This document shows positions 51,401-60,243 of a stretch of 64,000 bases of DNA, one piece after another. Origin of the DNA: an uncultured Aquimarina sp. (lineage in GTDB: Bacteria; Bacteroidota; Bacteroidia; Flavobacteriales; Flavobacteriaceae); assembly GCA_947499005.1 (NCBI GenBank), contig CANMML010000003.1, positions 1 through 64,000 of the forward strand, read 5' to 3'. A program made the position numbers and the translations under genes. The notes under the pieces were generated by a model that worked only from the letters and a program-made list of their open reading frames with translations, had not been told where the DNA came from and ran no database searches. Each line of letters begins with the position of its first letter. The stretch's first letter is position 1.

Positions 51401-54094
51401 ATCATCGGTATTAGTAATAGATACCTGAGCTTGATTAATAGCTTCAACAATTAAATCTTCTTGTGTTTTTGTTAATGTAGTAGAACGAAGTAGCTTACTA
51501 AGCTTTTTCTCGTCTCCTTCTTCTTGAGCAATTTTAATTTCTTCCTCTTTATTTTCTATAAATGAAGAGATTTTCTGAAGAATCGCTTTTTTCTGAGGTT
51601 CTTTTAAGAAACTAGCAGTACGCACCAATAATGATTGACGTCTTAATTCTTCTAGACTTGCTTCTTCTAATTTATCGTCTTGAGTGGCAACATTAGAAAT
51701 CTCATCTACTGTTTTTCTGTAATTGCTAACGCTAGTTATTCGATCTAATAATGAACCTTTTCTTTCTGCTGGAATAAAAGAAGATGCACGAATTAGAGAA
51801 GATTTCTTTTCTAAATCATCCAAATTGGCAACAACTAAACTTTCCTCAATTTCTTTTTCAAAAACGTCTTGTCGATCTTTATTTTCCGATTGCTTCGTAA
51901 TTACTCTTTCCAATAAAGCTTGCTTTTGCGCATCTGAAAGCAACGAAGAAGTACGGATCAATTCGGATTGCTTTTCTAAACCTTCAACATCGGCTGCAGC
52001 AATTGCTGTTTCGGATATCGCAAAAAAGTCGTTTGATGATCTTTGTTTATCTTCTAGTGTTCTAGTTATTCGAGATAATATAGACTGTTTTTCGGTATCA
52101 CTTAATAATTTAGAATTACGAATAAGACTTGCCTGAGCTTGTAATTCCACAGGGTCTCCATTTACTATTTTAGTTTCAGCTTTTTCTAAGAAAGCCAATT
52201 TCTCTTCATTCCTTTTTGCTGTTATCTGAGTACTAATACGCTCTAAAGTGGAACGCTTCTCATCATCATTTAGTAAGGTTGTACTCTTTATTAATTCAGA
52301 TTGTATTTCTAAATCAGAAAGACTTGTACCTGCTACCAATAATCTATCGACATTAGCCAATAGTGATATTTTGTCAACTTCTCGTTCTTGTGTTTCTTCA
52401 TTCAATTGAACCAATCTAGATAAAAAAGCCTTTTTCTCTTCTCTCGTTAGAAACTTACTTTCACGAATCAGTTTTGCATTAGTTTCTGCTTGCGCTAAGT
52501 TTCCATCATCTAACAGTGTAATACTTACGCGAAGTAACTCACTGTCTGCTCTTCTATTTTTAGCTTCTACTTCTACTACTTCTGCTTCTGCTTCTAATTC
52601 ATAAGTCAGTTTATCTAAGCTTGCTGATAATGCCGCTTTCTCTTCTACTGTGGCATATTTGCTAATATTGATACGCTCTAATAAAGCGCGAGCCTCTCGT
52701 TCATTTCCTTCAGCTATCAGCTGGTTAAATCTTTGTAAAGCAGATCTAGTTTCATTTTTAGCACGCGTTTCTTCTGCAATACGTAAATTTTCCTCTTCGA
52801 TATCGTTTTGTAGTCCTGCTACTCTTGTAAATCTGCTATTGATTGCTTTCTTGGTCTCGTCATCAATATATTGACTGTTTAAAATACGATCTAGATTTGC
52901 ACGTGCTCCATTTATATCATTACCGTCTAATTGCTCTTCAATAGTTGCTAGCAATTGCTCATCCGCTGCTTTTTGCTCTTCTTCGAGTAATTTTTGATTA
53001 CGTAGTAACGTAGCTTTTTCTCTAGCATCTTGTAATGCTGCTAATTTATCTTGTTGTTCTTCTCTAGCTTTTTTCAGTGCAATTAACTGTTCTGCCTTAG
53101 ATAATTCTTCTCTTTCAGGTAATTCGCGAGCTGGTTTCTGTGGTTGTTTCTTTCTTTTCTTTGCTTTTCTTCTTGGCTGGGTAATGTTATACGCTAATAC
53201 AATCTCATGACTAGATCCAAACGATCCTGTATCTCCAATACCTCTTTCTATCGTATATCCAATGGTAGCAAATGGTGCTACGTTAAATCCTAAGCCTAAA
53301 GAAACTCCAAATACTTGATTGTAACCGATTTGAGCGAAACCGTATTTCTTATTTTTTATAATTCCATTAAGTCCATAAATGGTCGTTCCATTGATGATCT
53401 TTTCTAGATATAGCATTCCTCCTACTATATTATCTGATCTTCTACGAATAGGTTTTGCCAGCATGGTATGGACCACTATGGTCGGAGTATCAAAAATAGC
53501 TGGGTCTCCAGCTAATGCCGTATTAAGTAAATTTCGACCAGCTACACCAAAATCAAAGTTTTTATATTTTAAATTGGCTCCTAAACTCCCTCTTAATAAG
53601 GTTGCGTTTTCAAATGAATTAAGGGATTGACCATTATCAATTGGCTCGAATGAATTAATACCAGTTATCGAAGAAGATTGAAATCTAACATTAGTACCAA
53701 AAGCTAAAGAAACATCTTTTTGAATATCTACACTGTAGGCGTAATTTAAAACTCCTCCAAAATTTGAGAAAATACCTATAGATTGTTGCAATAATGCAAC
53801 TCCAAAACTCATATGTTCATTGAATGTTTTAGTATAAGTACCTCCAAAATTACTAGGCCCATCTTCAAATCCAACCTTTTCTAATTTTCCGAAAAAGGAA
53901 AAATATCCATTGGTATCATTATAGTAAGCGGCTTCTTGGTTGAATGATGTTGCGGGATTGAATAAAAATTGATTGTATTGTATGTACGTGTGTGTAGTGG
54001 CTTGAGGAATACCCGTAAAGCTTTCTTCTTGTGACCACAATAATTGAGCTATTGCGCAGAAACATAATGTAATGACATGTAATTTTCTATTCAT
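48410..54094 (-). CDS. sprD: PorP/SprF barrel fused to a ~1,580-residue helical repeat region (SprD-like)
   Basis: 1,894 residues. A signal peptide (1–21, ending LLWSQ) and a PorP/SprF-type barrel (about 22–305, 'YIQYNQFLFNPATSF', 'GGTYTKTFNEHMSFGVALL') are followed by a basic linker (RRKAKKRKK). From about 378 to 1,660 come some 19 copies of a unit of ~40–80 residues with the pattern [helix]-hinge-E-L-x-x-Q-S-x-L-L-R-S-S-T-L-I-P-x-x-E-K-x-x-L-L-x-R-I, several spaced by EAR-IAEEKRLAE coiled-coil stretches. A 12-residue tandem array lies at about 1,494–1,602. The last 230 residues are highly charged, with four short 'LKRTTKV'-like motifs. The position between sprC-like and sprB-like genes matches sprD. 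I know of no named domain for the repeat, and no OmpA-type peptidoglycan domain is visible. The tail is presumably periplasmic. Confidence 0.85.
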   Translation of the reverse strand: MNRKLHVITLCFCAIAQLLWSQEESFTGIPQATTHTYIQYNQFLFNPATSFNQEAAYYNDTNGYFSFFGKLEKVGFEDGPSNFGGTYTKTFNEHMSFGVALLQQSIGIFSNFGGVLNYAYSVDIQKDVSLAFGTNVRFQSSSITGINSFEPIDNGQSLNSFENATLLRGSLGANLKYKNFDFGVAGRNLLNTALAGDPAIFDTPTIVVHTMLAKPIRRRSDNIVGGMLYLEKIINGTTIYGLNGIIKNKKYGFAQIGYNQVFGVSLGLGFNVAPFATIGYTIERGIGDTGSFGSSHEIVLAYNITQPRRKAKKRKKQPQKPARELPEREELSKAEQLIALKKAREEQQDKLAALQDAREKATLLRNQKLLEEEQKAADEQLLATIEEQLDGNDINGARANLDRILNSQYIDDETKKAINSRFTRVAGLQNDIEEENLRIAEETRAKNETRSALQRFNQLIAEGNEREARALLERINISKYATVEEKAALSASLDKLTYELEAEAEVVEVEAKNRRADSELLRVSITLLDDGNLAQAETNAKLIRESKFLTREEKKAFLSRLVQLNEETQEREVDKISLLANVDRLLVAGTSLSDLEIQSELIKSTTLLNDDEKRSTLERISTQITAKRNEEKLAFLEKAETKIVNGDPVELQAQASLIRNSKLLSDTEKQSILSRITRTLEDKQRSSNDFFAISETAIAAADVEGLEKQSELIRTSSLLSDAQKQALLERVITKQSENKDRQDVFEKEIEESLVVANLDDLEKKSSLIRASSFIPAERKGSLLDRITSVSNYRKTVDEISNVATQDDKLEEASLEELRRQSLLVRTASFLKEPQKKAILQKISSFIENKEEEIKIAQEEGDEKKLSKLLRSTTLTKTQEDLIVEAINQAQVSITNTDDVSELRAQKDFLNDQDLIPQEEKQALLEEIDDKINDIEGERLRLEEAARLAEEQRKAEEAARLAEIANQKAALIAGVDNLIANGSIEDLEGQKSLLENNTFLADSEKQDLNNKIDNEIDRRNQETLRIAEEARQREEAITAAENVIATGTIEELQRQSTLLRSSTLIPADEKESLLEKLNSSIANKEAEEARIAEEKRLVEEARIAEETRLAEEAKQREEEIAAVENSLDAGDVEALKRQSTLLRSSTLIPEAEKQSLLERITTTIANKEVEEARIAEETRQREEAITSAENVIATGTIEELQRQSTLLRSSTLIPADEKESLLEKLNSSIANKEAEEARIAEEKRLAEEARIAEETRLTEEAKQREEEIAAVENTIDAGDIEALQRQATLLRSSTLIPAPQKQALLQRLTNTIQREEEIAAIESTIDAGDVEALQRRATLLRSSTIIPAEQKRDLLERVENTIETKEAEVVKKREEEIAVVENTLDDGDVEALKRQSTLLRSSTIIPTAQKQALLQRITTTIENKEAEKRAEEARLALEAEQKAVAINKAEGVIASGSIDQQRSAIEDIQANDLLSASKKQELINALESSIASKEAEEARIVEEKRLAEEARIAEENRLAEEARIAEEKRLAEEARIAEENRLAEEARIAEEKRLAEEARIAEEKRLAEEARIAEEKRLAEEARIAEEKRLTEEARIAEEQRLAAIERERQQVLSETQNILSSGTLQDLKKQRDVLNNDQNLDNAQKRDLLVQIDAEIGYKEAEIKREEEARKRAEEARIDQLRREEEERRRVEEARIAEQRRVAEAAARKAEEARLAEEARIAEEARIEQERLARKKNSSLSRSTTVVEQEEKRKSAELKRVSKVLQDEKEKEERRKAVQAELKRTTKVIKSNDGTNGSGARLKRTIKIDPNKQGNIDRKPRNILELQREFFEKELHLNPKLELTKIPFVQLVNALVNSDEVSDLIEETKTIDLNKKNRKVLKTKLKSIRTSENQ
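49289..49612 (-). repeat. Nine 36-bp tandem repeats (12-residue unit EARIAEEKRLAE)
   Basis: Inside the sprD-like gene, nine near-identical 36-base units encode EARI[AV]EE[KNQ]RL[AT][EA]. Differences are mostly synonymous third-base changes. The unit size is a multiple of three, so gain or loss of units keeps the frame and alters the length of a charged single α-helix or coiled coil. Confidence 0.9.
50160..51010 (-). repeat. Recent 444-base tandem duplication of two helical repeat units
   Basis: The segment starting at 50401 recurs at 50845 (444 bases, 148 codons apart) with only scattered single-base differences over about 160 bases. Each copy carries one RSSTLIPADEKESLLEKLNSS unit plus the following unit. 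The much higher identity than between other units indicates a young duplication. Confidence 0.8.
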
Positions 54095-54098
54095 TTTG

Positions 54099-56117
54099 CT
54101 ATCTCAATATTGTGATTGTTCCTTTTTTCAACTCTTCTCCATCATTAGTGATGATGTAGTAGTAAATTGATTCTTCTAAAACTGTTCCAGATGCTGGCCA
54201 ATTATTTTGATAATTTGTTTGGCTTAAAACTTCCTTTCCATTTGGATCTATTATCGTTACTAGTATACTATTGCTTGAAAATTCGAAAGGTAATTCCCAC
54301 AAATTATTACTAGTTAATGTTGGAGTGACAATATTTGGAATAGGGATATCAGATGAAGATTCTACTCTTACTACAATTTCATCTAAACTAGCTGCATTAC
54401 ATTCATCAGTATCTATACGCACCGAATAGCTTCCTGGTCTAGTTACTTCCAATGTTGGATTTTCACCATTTTCTGTAATATCAATTCCATTTCTTGTCCA
54501 TTGATATGTTGGTGAAGTTAAAATATCTGATATATTGACACTAAGTCTAATTGTCTCTCCTAAGTTCAATTCATTTGTAGCACTCGATGATTGTATTTCT
54601 ACACTATCTAGGCTTAAAATAACTTGCAAGCTATTTGATGGTTGTTCTCCTATTATGGCTTGATAACTTCCATTTTGGTTTGCATTATTTATGACTAAAG
54701 ATCTAGAGTTTTGGCCTTCAACTATTTCTCCTTCATTTGACCAAACTATCGGAAGTGAAGAAATTATATTTTGATCTGTAATAGTTACATTACCACCAGA
54801 TACATTTGTTGCAGTTACTGAAATAATGTCTAATGAAATTTCACTAACAGAACAATTTGTATAAAGTTCGTCACTGTAAACAATTGTAATTGATTCTATT
54901 TCAAAAGGAACTACTTCAATTTGCTCATCGGACATGATTGTATTTTGAGAACATCGTGAAGTTCCTGTAACTTGTGCAGTATATATTCCGGGTGCATTAA
55001 CGTCTAAAAATTCATTATTGCTATTGGGTATAGATATGCCATCTTGGAACCACTCAATTGAAGTATTTTCTCCTGATACTTCAGCAAAAAGTCGTGTAGT
55101 ATTACCTGGAATAAGTATTATTTCAAAAGGCTCTTGTAGTTTTATTGTAGGATTTAGCAAATCTACTTCAATTCTGTTTTGAGATGTTGAAGTTCTACAA
55201 TCACTATCAAAACCAAACTCAGAATTTGTGATATCTAATCTATAAGACCCTTCTGCTTTTATACCTGTAACCAAAAAAGTTGAGGTATTCGCTCCTTCTA
55301 TTAATTGATCATTTAAAAACCATTGATATTCAAAATCAGGATCATCGATACTACTTGTCAGTGTTAAGCTTTCTTCAGCACATATCGTATTTGAATTACT
55401 TGATGAAGTAATTTGAAAATCAACAGCATTAGCACTCATCCCATCATCTACAATTGCATCATTGGATCTAGCCTGACTTAATAAAAGCTGGCATCTACCA
55501 AGTCTTGGTCTAAAAAAGTACCTTCCAGGAGCTTCTGGAGTAAATGTATTTGTAGTTGTAGTCTTTAAAAGAATCTCCCCAGCCATTGGGTCAAATAAGT
55601 ACCAGTTATATTCTTCTAAATCATTAGGCTCTGCTGTGATTGTTGTTATGGAACAATTACTTCTAGGTAAAAGTATCAATGGTCGATTATCATAAATAAA
55701 AACAGAAAAGGCATCTGAAACCAAACCCCTCTGGCCTGTAGACCTTACAAAAACTCTAGCTCTATAGTCATCACTTCCAAAAGGAGTCCCACTTCCATCA
55801 TTGAATGGATAAATTACATCAAAATTAATTGTTAGTAGCTCACCTGATGTTAGACTAGATTCTAATACCTGCGTATCTAATTCTAATGCACCAACAGAAA
55901 AGCTTCCAGATTTATTTGAAATCTGAAGCACAAATTCTGTTCCTATATCGAATGGCCCATTTAAATCAACGGATGCATCAAATTCGGATGTTTCATCTAT
56001 AGTACTACATGCATTTCCTATCATCAATTCTCCAATCGTTTGCGCTTTCACACAAATTGAAGTGAATAATAAACAGCAAATGCTGAATACACTAAGTAGG
56101 TTTTTTTGCCTTTGCAT
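54099..56117 (-). CDS. sprC: SprC-like Ig-domain T9SS cargo
   Basis: 672 residues with signal peptide (1–25, ending CVKAQ). The mature chain has an N-terminal β-domain (about 28–140), then four or so Ig-like/PKD-like modules recognisable by 'YQWFLNDQLIEGANTSTF', 'IEWFQDGISIPNSNNEF', 'IVWSNEGEIVEGQNSRSL' and 'YQWTRNGIDITENGENPT'. It ends with a short gliding-associated (type B-like) C-terminal domain 'PNIVTPTLTSNNLWELP ... IYYYIITNDGEELKKG'. It lies 4 bases upstream of the sprD-like gene and is the first gene of the operon, matching sprC of F. johnsoniae. Expected to be secreted and surface-bound; SprC has no known biochemical activity. Confidence 0.8.
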   Translation of the reverse strand: MQRQKNLLSVFSICCLLFTSICVKAQTIGELMIGNACSTIDETSEFDASVDLNGPFDIGTEFVLQISNKSGSFSVGALELDTQVLESSLTSGELLTINFDVIYPFNDGSGTPFGSDDYRARVFVRSTGQRGLVSDAFSVFIYDNRPLILLPRSNCSITTITAEPNDLEEYNWYLFDPMAGEILLKTTTTNTFTPEAPGRYFFRPRLGRCQLLLSQARSNDAIVDDGMSANAVDFQITSSSNSNTICAEESLTLTSSIDDPDFEYQWFLNDQLIEGANTSTFLVTGIKAEGSYRLDITNSEFGFDSDCRTSTSQNRIEVDLLNPTIKLQEPFEIILIPGNTTRLFAEVSGENTSIEWFQDGISIPNSNNEFLDVNAPGIYTAQVTGTSRCSQNTIMSDEQIEVVPFEIESITIVYSDELYTNCSVSEISLDIISVTATNVSGGNVTITDQNIISSLPIVWSNEGEIVEGQNSRSLVINNANQNGSYQAIIGEQPSNSLQVILSLDSVEIQSSSATNELNLGETIRLSVNISDILTSPTYQWTRNGIDITENGENPTLEVTRPGSYSVRIDTDECNAASLDEIVVRVESSSDIPIPNIVTPTLTSNNLWELPFEFSSNSILVTIIDPNGKEVLSQTNYQNNWPASGTVLEESIYYYIITNDGEELKKGTITILR

Positions 56118-57079
56118 ATTTGGGATTTGAGGCGACTAACAAATTGTTAGCAAACAGTTGATAACTTGTTTTAACACACTAAAATACTAAGATTTTTGAT
56201 AGATAAAAACTTAAAGGGCATTATTTAATGCTAAAAGTGTGCATTTATCAACAATTCGACCCGAAAAATTAACATTTTAACGATAAAATGATCTTTGTCC
56301 TTGCTTTAAAACAAGGTGTTTGAGCTAAAAAAACATGCTGATTTTAACAATTTTATGGAGTAAAAATTCTTTAAAAAACAATCTACTATTTTTTTAAAAT
56401 TGATTTTCAAATGAGAAAAAACTTACGTCGAACACGTTTGACTTTAATTTTCTATTGTTTACAAAATATTCCTCTTAGAAATGACAGTAAATGAAATCTT
56501 GCCAGCAACTATAAAACTCATTCAAAATATTGTGTAGGAGGAATCATTTAATCTTAAAGATACCATTCCTAAATTAGAAAAACACTAGTATTTATTATAA
56601 ATCAAAACATCATGATGGAGTTCTAATATCTAAATCGAGTTTAAAGAATATCATTACGTATATGCATGGAGTTAAAATTGGTAAATAGAAATTTTTCGAA
56701 GAAATCTAATATTCCCTATTAACTATAAAATTCTCCTTTACGCTAAAGCAAATTTTAAAAACAAAAGTCTGGGTTTTCGTTTTTAGAATCTTCTATTTTG
56801 ATTTAGTCTAGTAACATCATTTTACTTTTTAATTAAATTTTCACTAAGTGAAAAATAGCTTCGAAAATGAAAGTATCGAAAGTACGCTAGAGGTGAAGTA
56901 TTTTCTATTATTTGTCGAAGTTAAACATTGAAAACAAACCATAGATAATAACTATTTAAAAACAATAAATCAATAGTTGTTATCGATTATTTTAAGTTAA
57001 AAACAAGGCCTTTTAAGCTATTTTCTAAAAACAGACAGCAAAATATACGAATGGGAAGCTAAAACATCCTTAGAAGCCT
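56118..57079. other. 962-base gene-free region upstream of the spr operon
   Basis: Very AT-rich. It must hold the operon promoter, but I find no minus-strand match to TAnnTTTG at good spacing. A short palindrome CTAACAA-A-TTGTTAG (56136–56150) lies 19–33 bases before the sprC-like start and could be an operator or an mRNA leader hairpin. Short open stretches around 56480–56700 look weakly coding-like but are broken by stops and match no family I know. Confidence 0.6.
56136..56150. promoter_or_regulatory. Short palindrome before the sprC-like start
   Basis: Seven-base arms with one central base, 19–33 bases upstream of the first ATG of the 30-kb operon. A regulator site is possible, but chance is not excluded in AT-rich DNA. 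Confidence 0.3.
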
Positions 57080-57913
57080 TTATTTGTCTTTTTTAAGGAT
57101 ATAAATCAAAGACGAAGTGTCTTTTTTTCTTAAAGCCAATATATTTGAGAGAAAACCTACAAAAATCCCTTTTACAAAACCTAAATTCGATTTTTTATAT
57201 TTTTCGGATAACATAGAAACATAAATACTATCTAACCACATGGGAGATATTTTTTCTATGCTATATCCATGTAGATCTGATATGGTTTTTATAGAAGTTT
57301 TTGAAAAATGCCATACGTGTCTTGGAACATCATAAGCTGCCCAAAACTTTCCATAGTATGTTGCATCGAAAGATTCGTGATTGGGTACAGCTATAATAAT
57401 TTTACCATCCTTTTTTAATAAACGATCAAAAGTCTTAAACTGTTTTTCTAAATCTGGAACATGCTCTAGCACATGCCACATGGATATTAAATCGAATTGA
57501 TCTTCTATATCTAAATCGGAAGGCTTACACGTGATATTTTTTTGTGATGCTAAGATTCGAGCTGAATCATTGGGTTCTATTCCAAATTTAGAATATGTAC
57601 TTGGTAATGCTTTTAAAAAATCACCTGTACCACAACCAATATCTAATACTTTTAAATCTGTCTTACCTGAAAAAAGCTGACGAACTAGTTGTCGCTTATT
57701 GGCCAACGTAAAATTTTTAGCCAATTGGTATAAGGATTCAAATAACCCCTTTTTCCCATCGGTATGAGAAATGTAGGCCTCACTTTCGTAGTATTTTTCG
57801 AGATCCACAGGTATTGGATCTGTTTGATAACATTGGTACGTAGAATTAAAACTTAATCCGAATGATTCCTGTGTTAAAAAGTAATCCTTTGTATTTGTTG
57901 GTACTTTCCCCAT
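57080..57913 (-). CDS. Class I SAM-dependent methyltransferase
   Basis: 277 residues from the ATG at 57913; an ATG at 57934 would add seven. I prefer 57913 because a degenerate second copy of this start region (ATG at 58044) aligns from the same point. The N-terminal part has 'YYESEAYISHTDGKKGLFE', and the Rossmann domain has motif I 'VLDIGCGTGDFLKAL', 'FGIEPNDSARILA', 'LISMWHVLEHVPD' and 'DGKIIIAVPNHESFD'. These features are typical of UbiG/COQ3-like methyltransferases that sit beside mnmG in Flavobacteriaceae. The substrate is unknown. A hydrophobic stretch near 245–265 may associate with the membrane. Confidence 0.87.
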   Translation of the reverse strand: MGKVPTNTKDYFLTQESFGLSFNSTYQCYQTDPIPVDLEKYYESEAYISHTDGKKGLFESLYQLAKNFTLANKRQLVRQLFSGKTDLKVLDIGCGTGDFLKALPSTYSKFGIEPNDSARILASQKNITCKPSDLDIEDQFDLISMWHVLEHVPDLEKQFKTFDRLLKKDGKIIIAVPNHESFDATYYGKFWAAYDVPRHVWHFSKTSIKTISDLHGYSIEKISPMWLDSIYVSMLSEKYKKSNLGFVKGIFVGFLSNILALRKKDTSSLIYILKKDK

Positions 57914-58080
57914 TGTTCCGTGTGACTGCAACATGTGCAGGTATAATTATTATCCTTTAAAACTTTAATGCATTAGACTATATAAAAGCTTAAAATATTT
58001 CTGTCAAAATAGAAATCCCTTGTATTTACTAGTGCTTCCCTCATTGTTCCACGTGAAACCAGCGCGGTGATGGTAAATAT
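57868..58080. repeat. Degenerate direct repeat of the methyltransferase 5′ end
   Basis: Bases ~57868–57950 (live gene start and upstream) and ~57999–58080 align with the shared core TTGTATTT…TTCCC.CATTGTTCC. The second copy reads M-R-E-A-L-V-N-T-R-D-F-Y-F and soon loses its frame. It carries a good parS-like site directly before the ATG, whereas the live copy has a decayed one. Confidence 0.65.
58045..58060. promoter_or_regulatory. parS-like site TGTTCCACGTGAAACC
   Basis: It matches the bacterial parS consensus TGTTnCACGTGnAACA at 15 of 16 positions. It lies between the methyltransferase gene and mnmG. ParB dimers bind such sites near the replication origin. Confidence 0.7.
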
Positions 58081-58230
58081 TTTTAGACTTCTTGGCATAA
58101 GTTCTAGTAAACTACCTCGGGTCAAGCCCACTAGGCATTTATATGAAATAAAATTCTAATTTCAAGGCAAGCCTTCGGGTATTATACCCTTTGACGGAGC
58201 CCATAAAACATAGAGACCGTTTAAAGTTAT

Positions 58231-58260
58231 GTCTAGACTTCGACTGCGCTCAGTCTGACA
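58231..58260. repeat. Dispersed 30-base repeat, second copy
   Basis: 28 of 30 bases equal those at 12377–12406, with core GACTTCGACTGCGCTCAG. It lies 7 bases beyond the mnmG stop. It is probably a genome-wide intergenic repeat often found at gene ends. Confidence 0.7.
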
Positions 58261-58266
58261 TTGAAT

Positions 58267-60138
58267 CTATCTACCCAAATGCACTAATAAAACAGAAATA
58301 TCACTTGGCGAAACTCCACTTACTCTTGAAGCCTGCGCAATAGTAACCGGTTTAATTTTTGAAAGCTTCTCCCCTGCTTCGTATGAAAGAGATTTTAATT
58401 GTTTATAATCGAAATTATCTGGAATGCGTACATGTTCTAATCTCGACAATTTATCAGCGTTATTTTTCTCTTTCTGAATGTAACCCGAATATTTAATTTG
58501 AACCTCTGCTTGTTCTAGTACTTCTTTATTCAGCTCTTCTTTTTCGATATACTCTTTAATCGCATCGACTTCTAACAAATCATCCAAAACCAATTGCGGA
58601 CGGGAAAGTACTTTATATATTTTATCGCTATGCTTCATTGGGGAAGAGCCATTAGCTTCTAAAATCGGATTTGCTACTTTCTCGGAAATGCTAGTATTCG
58701 TTAAGAAACTAACAAAACCATCCGATTTTGCCTTTTTATGCTCCATCTCACGAAGACGTTCTTCTTTGGCTAAACCAATTTTATATGACATCGGTGTTAA
58801 ACGGAAATCTGCATTATCTTGACGTAATAGCGTACGATATTCTGCACGAGAAGTAAACATACGATAAGGCTCTTCTGTTCCTTTAGTAATTAAATCGTCA
58901 ATTAAAACACCGATGTAAGCTTCACTTCTAGTTAAAATAAATGGATCCTTTTCTTTAACCTTTAATGCTGCGTTTACACCAGCCATCAATCCTTGCGATG
59001 CTGCTTCTTCGTATCCTGTTGTTCCGTTAATCTGGCCAGCAAAGAATAGATTATCGATAAGTTTTGTTTCTAAAGAATGTTTTAATTGAGTAGGCGGAAA
59101 ATAATCGTACTCTATGGCGTAACCTGGTCTAAAGAATTTTACTTTTTCAAAACCTACTACTGAACGAAGTGCCTTAAATTGTACTTCTTCTGGTAATGAT
59201 GTAGAAAAACCATTTACGTATACCTCGCAAGTATTCCAACCTTCTGGCTCAACAAATATTTGATGACGATCCTTATCTGCAAAACGATTGATTTTATCTT
59301 CTATAGATGGACAATATCTAGGCCCTAAACTTTTAATAGATCCATTAAACATTGGAGAACGATCAAAACCTTCACGTAATAAATCGTGCACTAAAGAAGA
59401 AGTATAGGTTTGGTGACAAGAACGCTGATGCGATAGTGGTTTTGTTTTGCTCGAATAACTAAACTTCACTGGATTTTCATCTCCTGGTTGTTCTATCATT
59501 TTCGAATAATCTAATGATCTACCATCTACACGCGGTGGTGTACCCGTTTTCATTCGTCCCGATTCGAAACCAAGATCTACTAATTGCTCGGTAATACCTG
59601 TAGCTGCTTTCTCTCCTGCTCTACCTCCACCAAATTGTTTTTCTCCTATATGGATCAATCCATTCAGGAAAGTTCCATTTGTCAATACAACAGATTTCGC
59701 TTTTACTTCGATTCCTAATGTAGTGCGAACACCAACTACTTTACCTCCTTCTATTACCAATCCAGAAACCATCTCTTGATAAAAATCGAGATTTGGAGTT
59801 CCTTCTAATAACAATCTCCAGTCTTCAGCAAATCGCATACGATCGGATTGCACACGTGGACTCCACATAGCAGGTCCCTTTGACTTATTCAACATTTTAA
59901 ATTGAATGGCAGAGGTATCACTGACAATACCACTATACCCGCCTAGTGCATCAATCTCACGAACAATCTGTCCTTTTGCAATACCACCCATAGCAGGATT
60001 GCAACTCATCTGGGCAATGTTTTGCAAATTCATTGTTATCAACAATGTTTTGCATCCCATATTGGCAGCGGCAGCGGCAGCTTCACTTCCAGCATGGCCT
60101 GCTCCAACAACTATAACATCATAAATCGAATCGAACAT
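58267..60138 (-). CDS. mnmG: tRNA uridine 5-carboxymethylaminomethyl modification enzyme MnmG (GidA)
   Basis: 623 residues. With MnmE it adds the (carboxymethyl)aminomethyl group to U34 of tRNAs reading NNA/NNG codons, using FAD and NADH. Signatures include FAD loop '[19 protein letters not shown]' (8–26), '[22 protein letters not shown]', '[11 protein letters not shown]', 'GGRAGE', '[15 protein letters not shown]', the second family signature near 270–280 ([10 protein letters not shown]), and '[23 protein letters not shown]'. The C-terminal helical domain contacts MnmE and tRNA. Length is normal (about 620–630). mnmG is often close to oriC, in line with the parS-like sites on both sides. Confidence 0.97.
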   Translation of the reverse strand: MFDSIYDVIVVGAGHAGSEAAAAAANMGCKTLLITMNLQNIAQMSCNPAMGGIAKGQIVREIDALGGYSGIVSDTSAIQFKMLNKSKGPAMWSPRVQSDRMRFAEDWRLLLEGTPNLDFYQEMVSGLVIEGGKVVGVRTTLGIEVKAKSVVLTNGTFLNGLIHIGEKQFGGGRAGEKAATGITEQLVDLGFESGRMKTGTPPRVDGRSLDYSKMIEQPGDENPVKFSYSSKTKPLSHQRSCHQTYTSSLVHDLLREGFDRSPMFNGSIKSLGPRYCPSIEDKINRFADKDRHQIFVEPEGWNTCEVYVNGFSTSLPEEVQFKALRSVVGFEKVKFFRPGYAIEYDYFPPTQLKHSLETKLIDNLFFAGQINGTTGYEEAASQGLMAGVNAALKVKEKDPFILTRSEAYIGVLIDDLITKGTEEPYRMFTSRAEYRTLLRQDNADFRLTPMSYKIGLAKEERLREMEHKKAKSDGFVSFLTNTSISEKVANPILEANGSSPMKHSDKIYKVLSRPQLVLDDLLEVDAIKEYIEKEELNKEVLEQAEVQIKYSGYIQKEKNNADKLSRLEHVRIPDNFDYKQLKSLSYEAGEKLSKIKPVTIAQASRVSGVSPSDISVLLVHLGR

Positions 60139-60152
60139 ATGCTAATACTATT

Positions 60153-60168
60153 TGTTCCACGTGGAACA
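60153..60168. promoter_or_regulatory. parS-like site TGTTCCACGTGGAACA
   Basis: A perfect 16-bp palindrome matching the parS consensus at every fixed position, 15 bases upstream of the mnmG start. Confidence 0.8.
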
Positions 60169-60208
60169 TTATATACTATAATCTCTATTACTAACTTCAA
60201 AACTCATT

Positions 60209-60230
60209 ATATGTTCCACGTGGAACATAT
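60209..60230. promoter_or_regulatory. parS-like site in a 22-bp perfect palindrome
   Basis: The core TGTTCCACGTGGAACA (60212–60227) is extended by three further symmetric bases each side. It is the second of three sites within 111 bases between mnmG and ybeY. Confidence 0.8.
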
Positions 60231-60243
60231 ACATTAGGCAACA

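Noticed and set aside
56461-56720. A gene remnant in the region before the spr operon
   Set aside because: Only very short open pieces interrupted by stops, and no recognisable family, so I left it as non-coding.
60022-60237. Plus-strand ORF containing FHVEH
   Set aside because: It is antisense to the start of mnmG and runs through two parS-like palindromes, with no family similarity.
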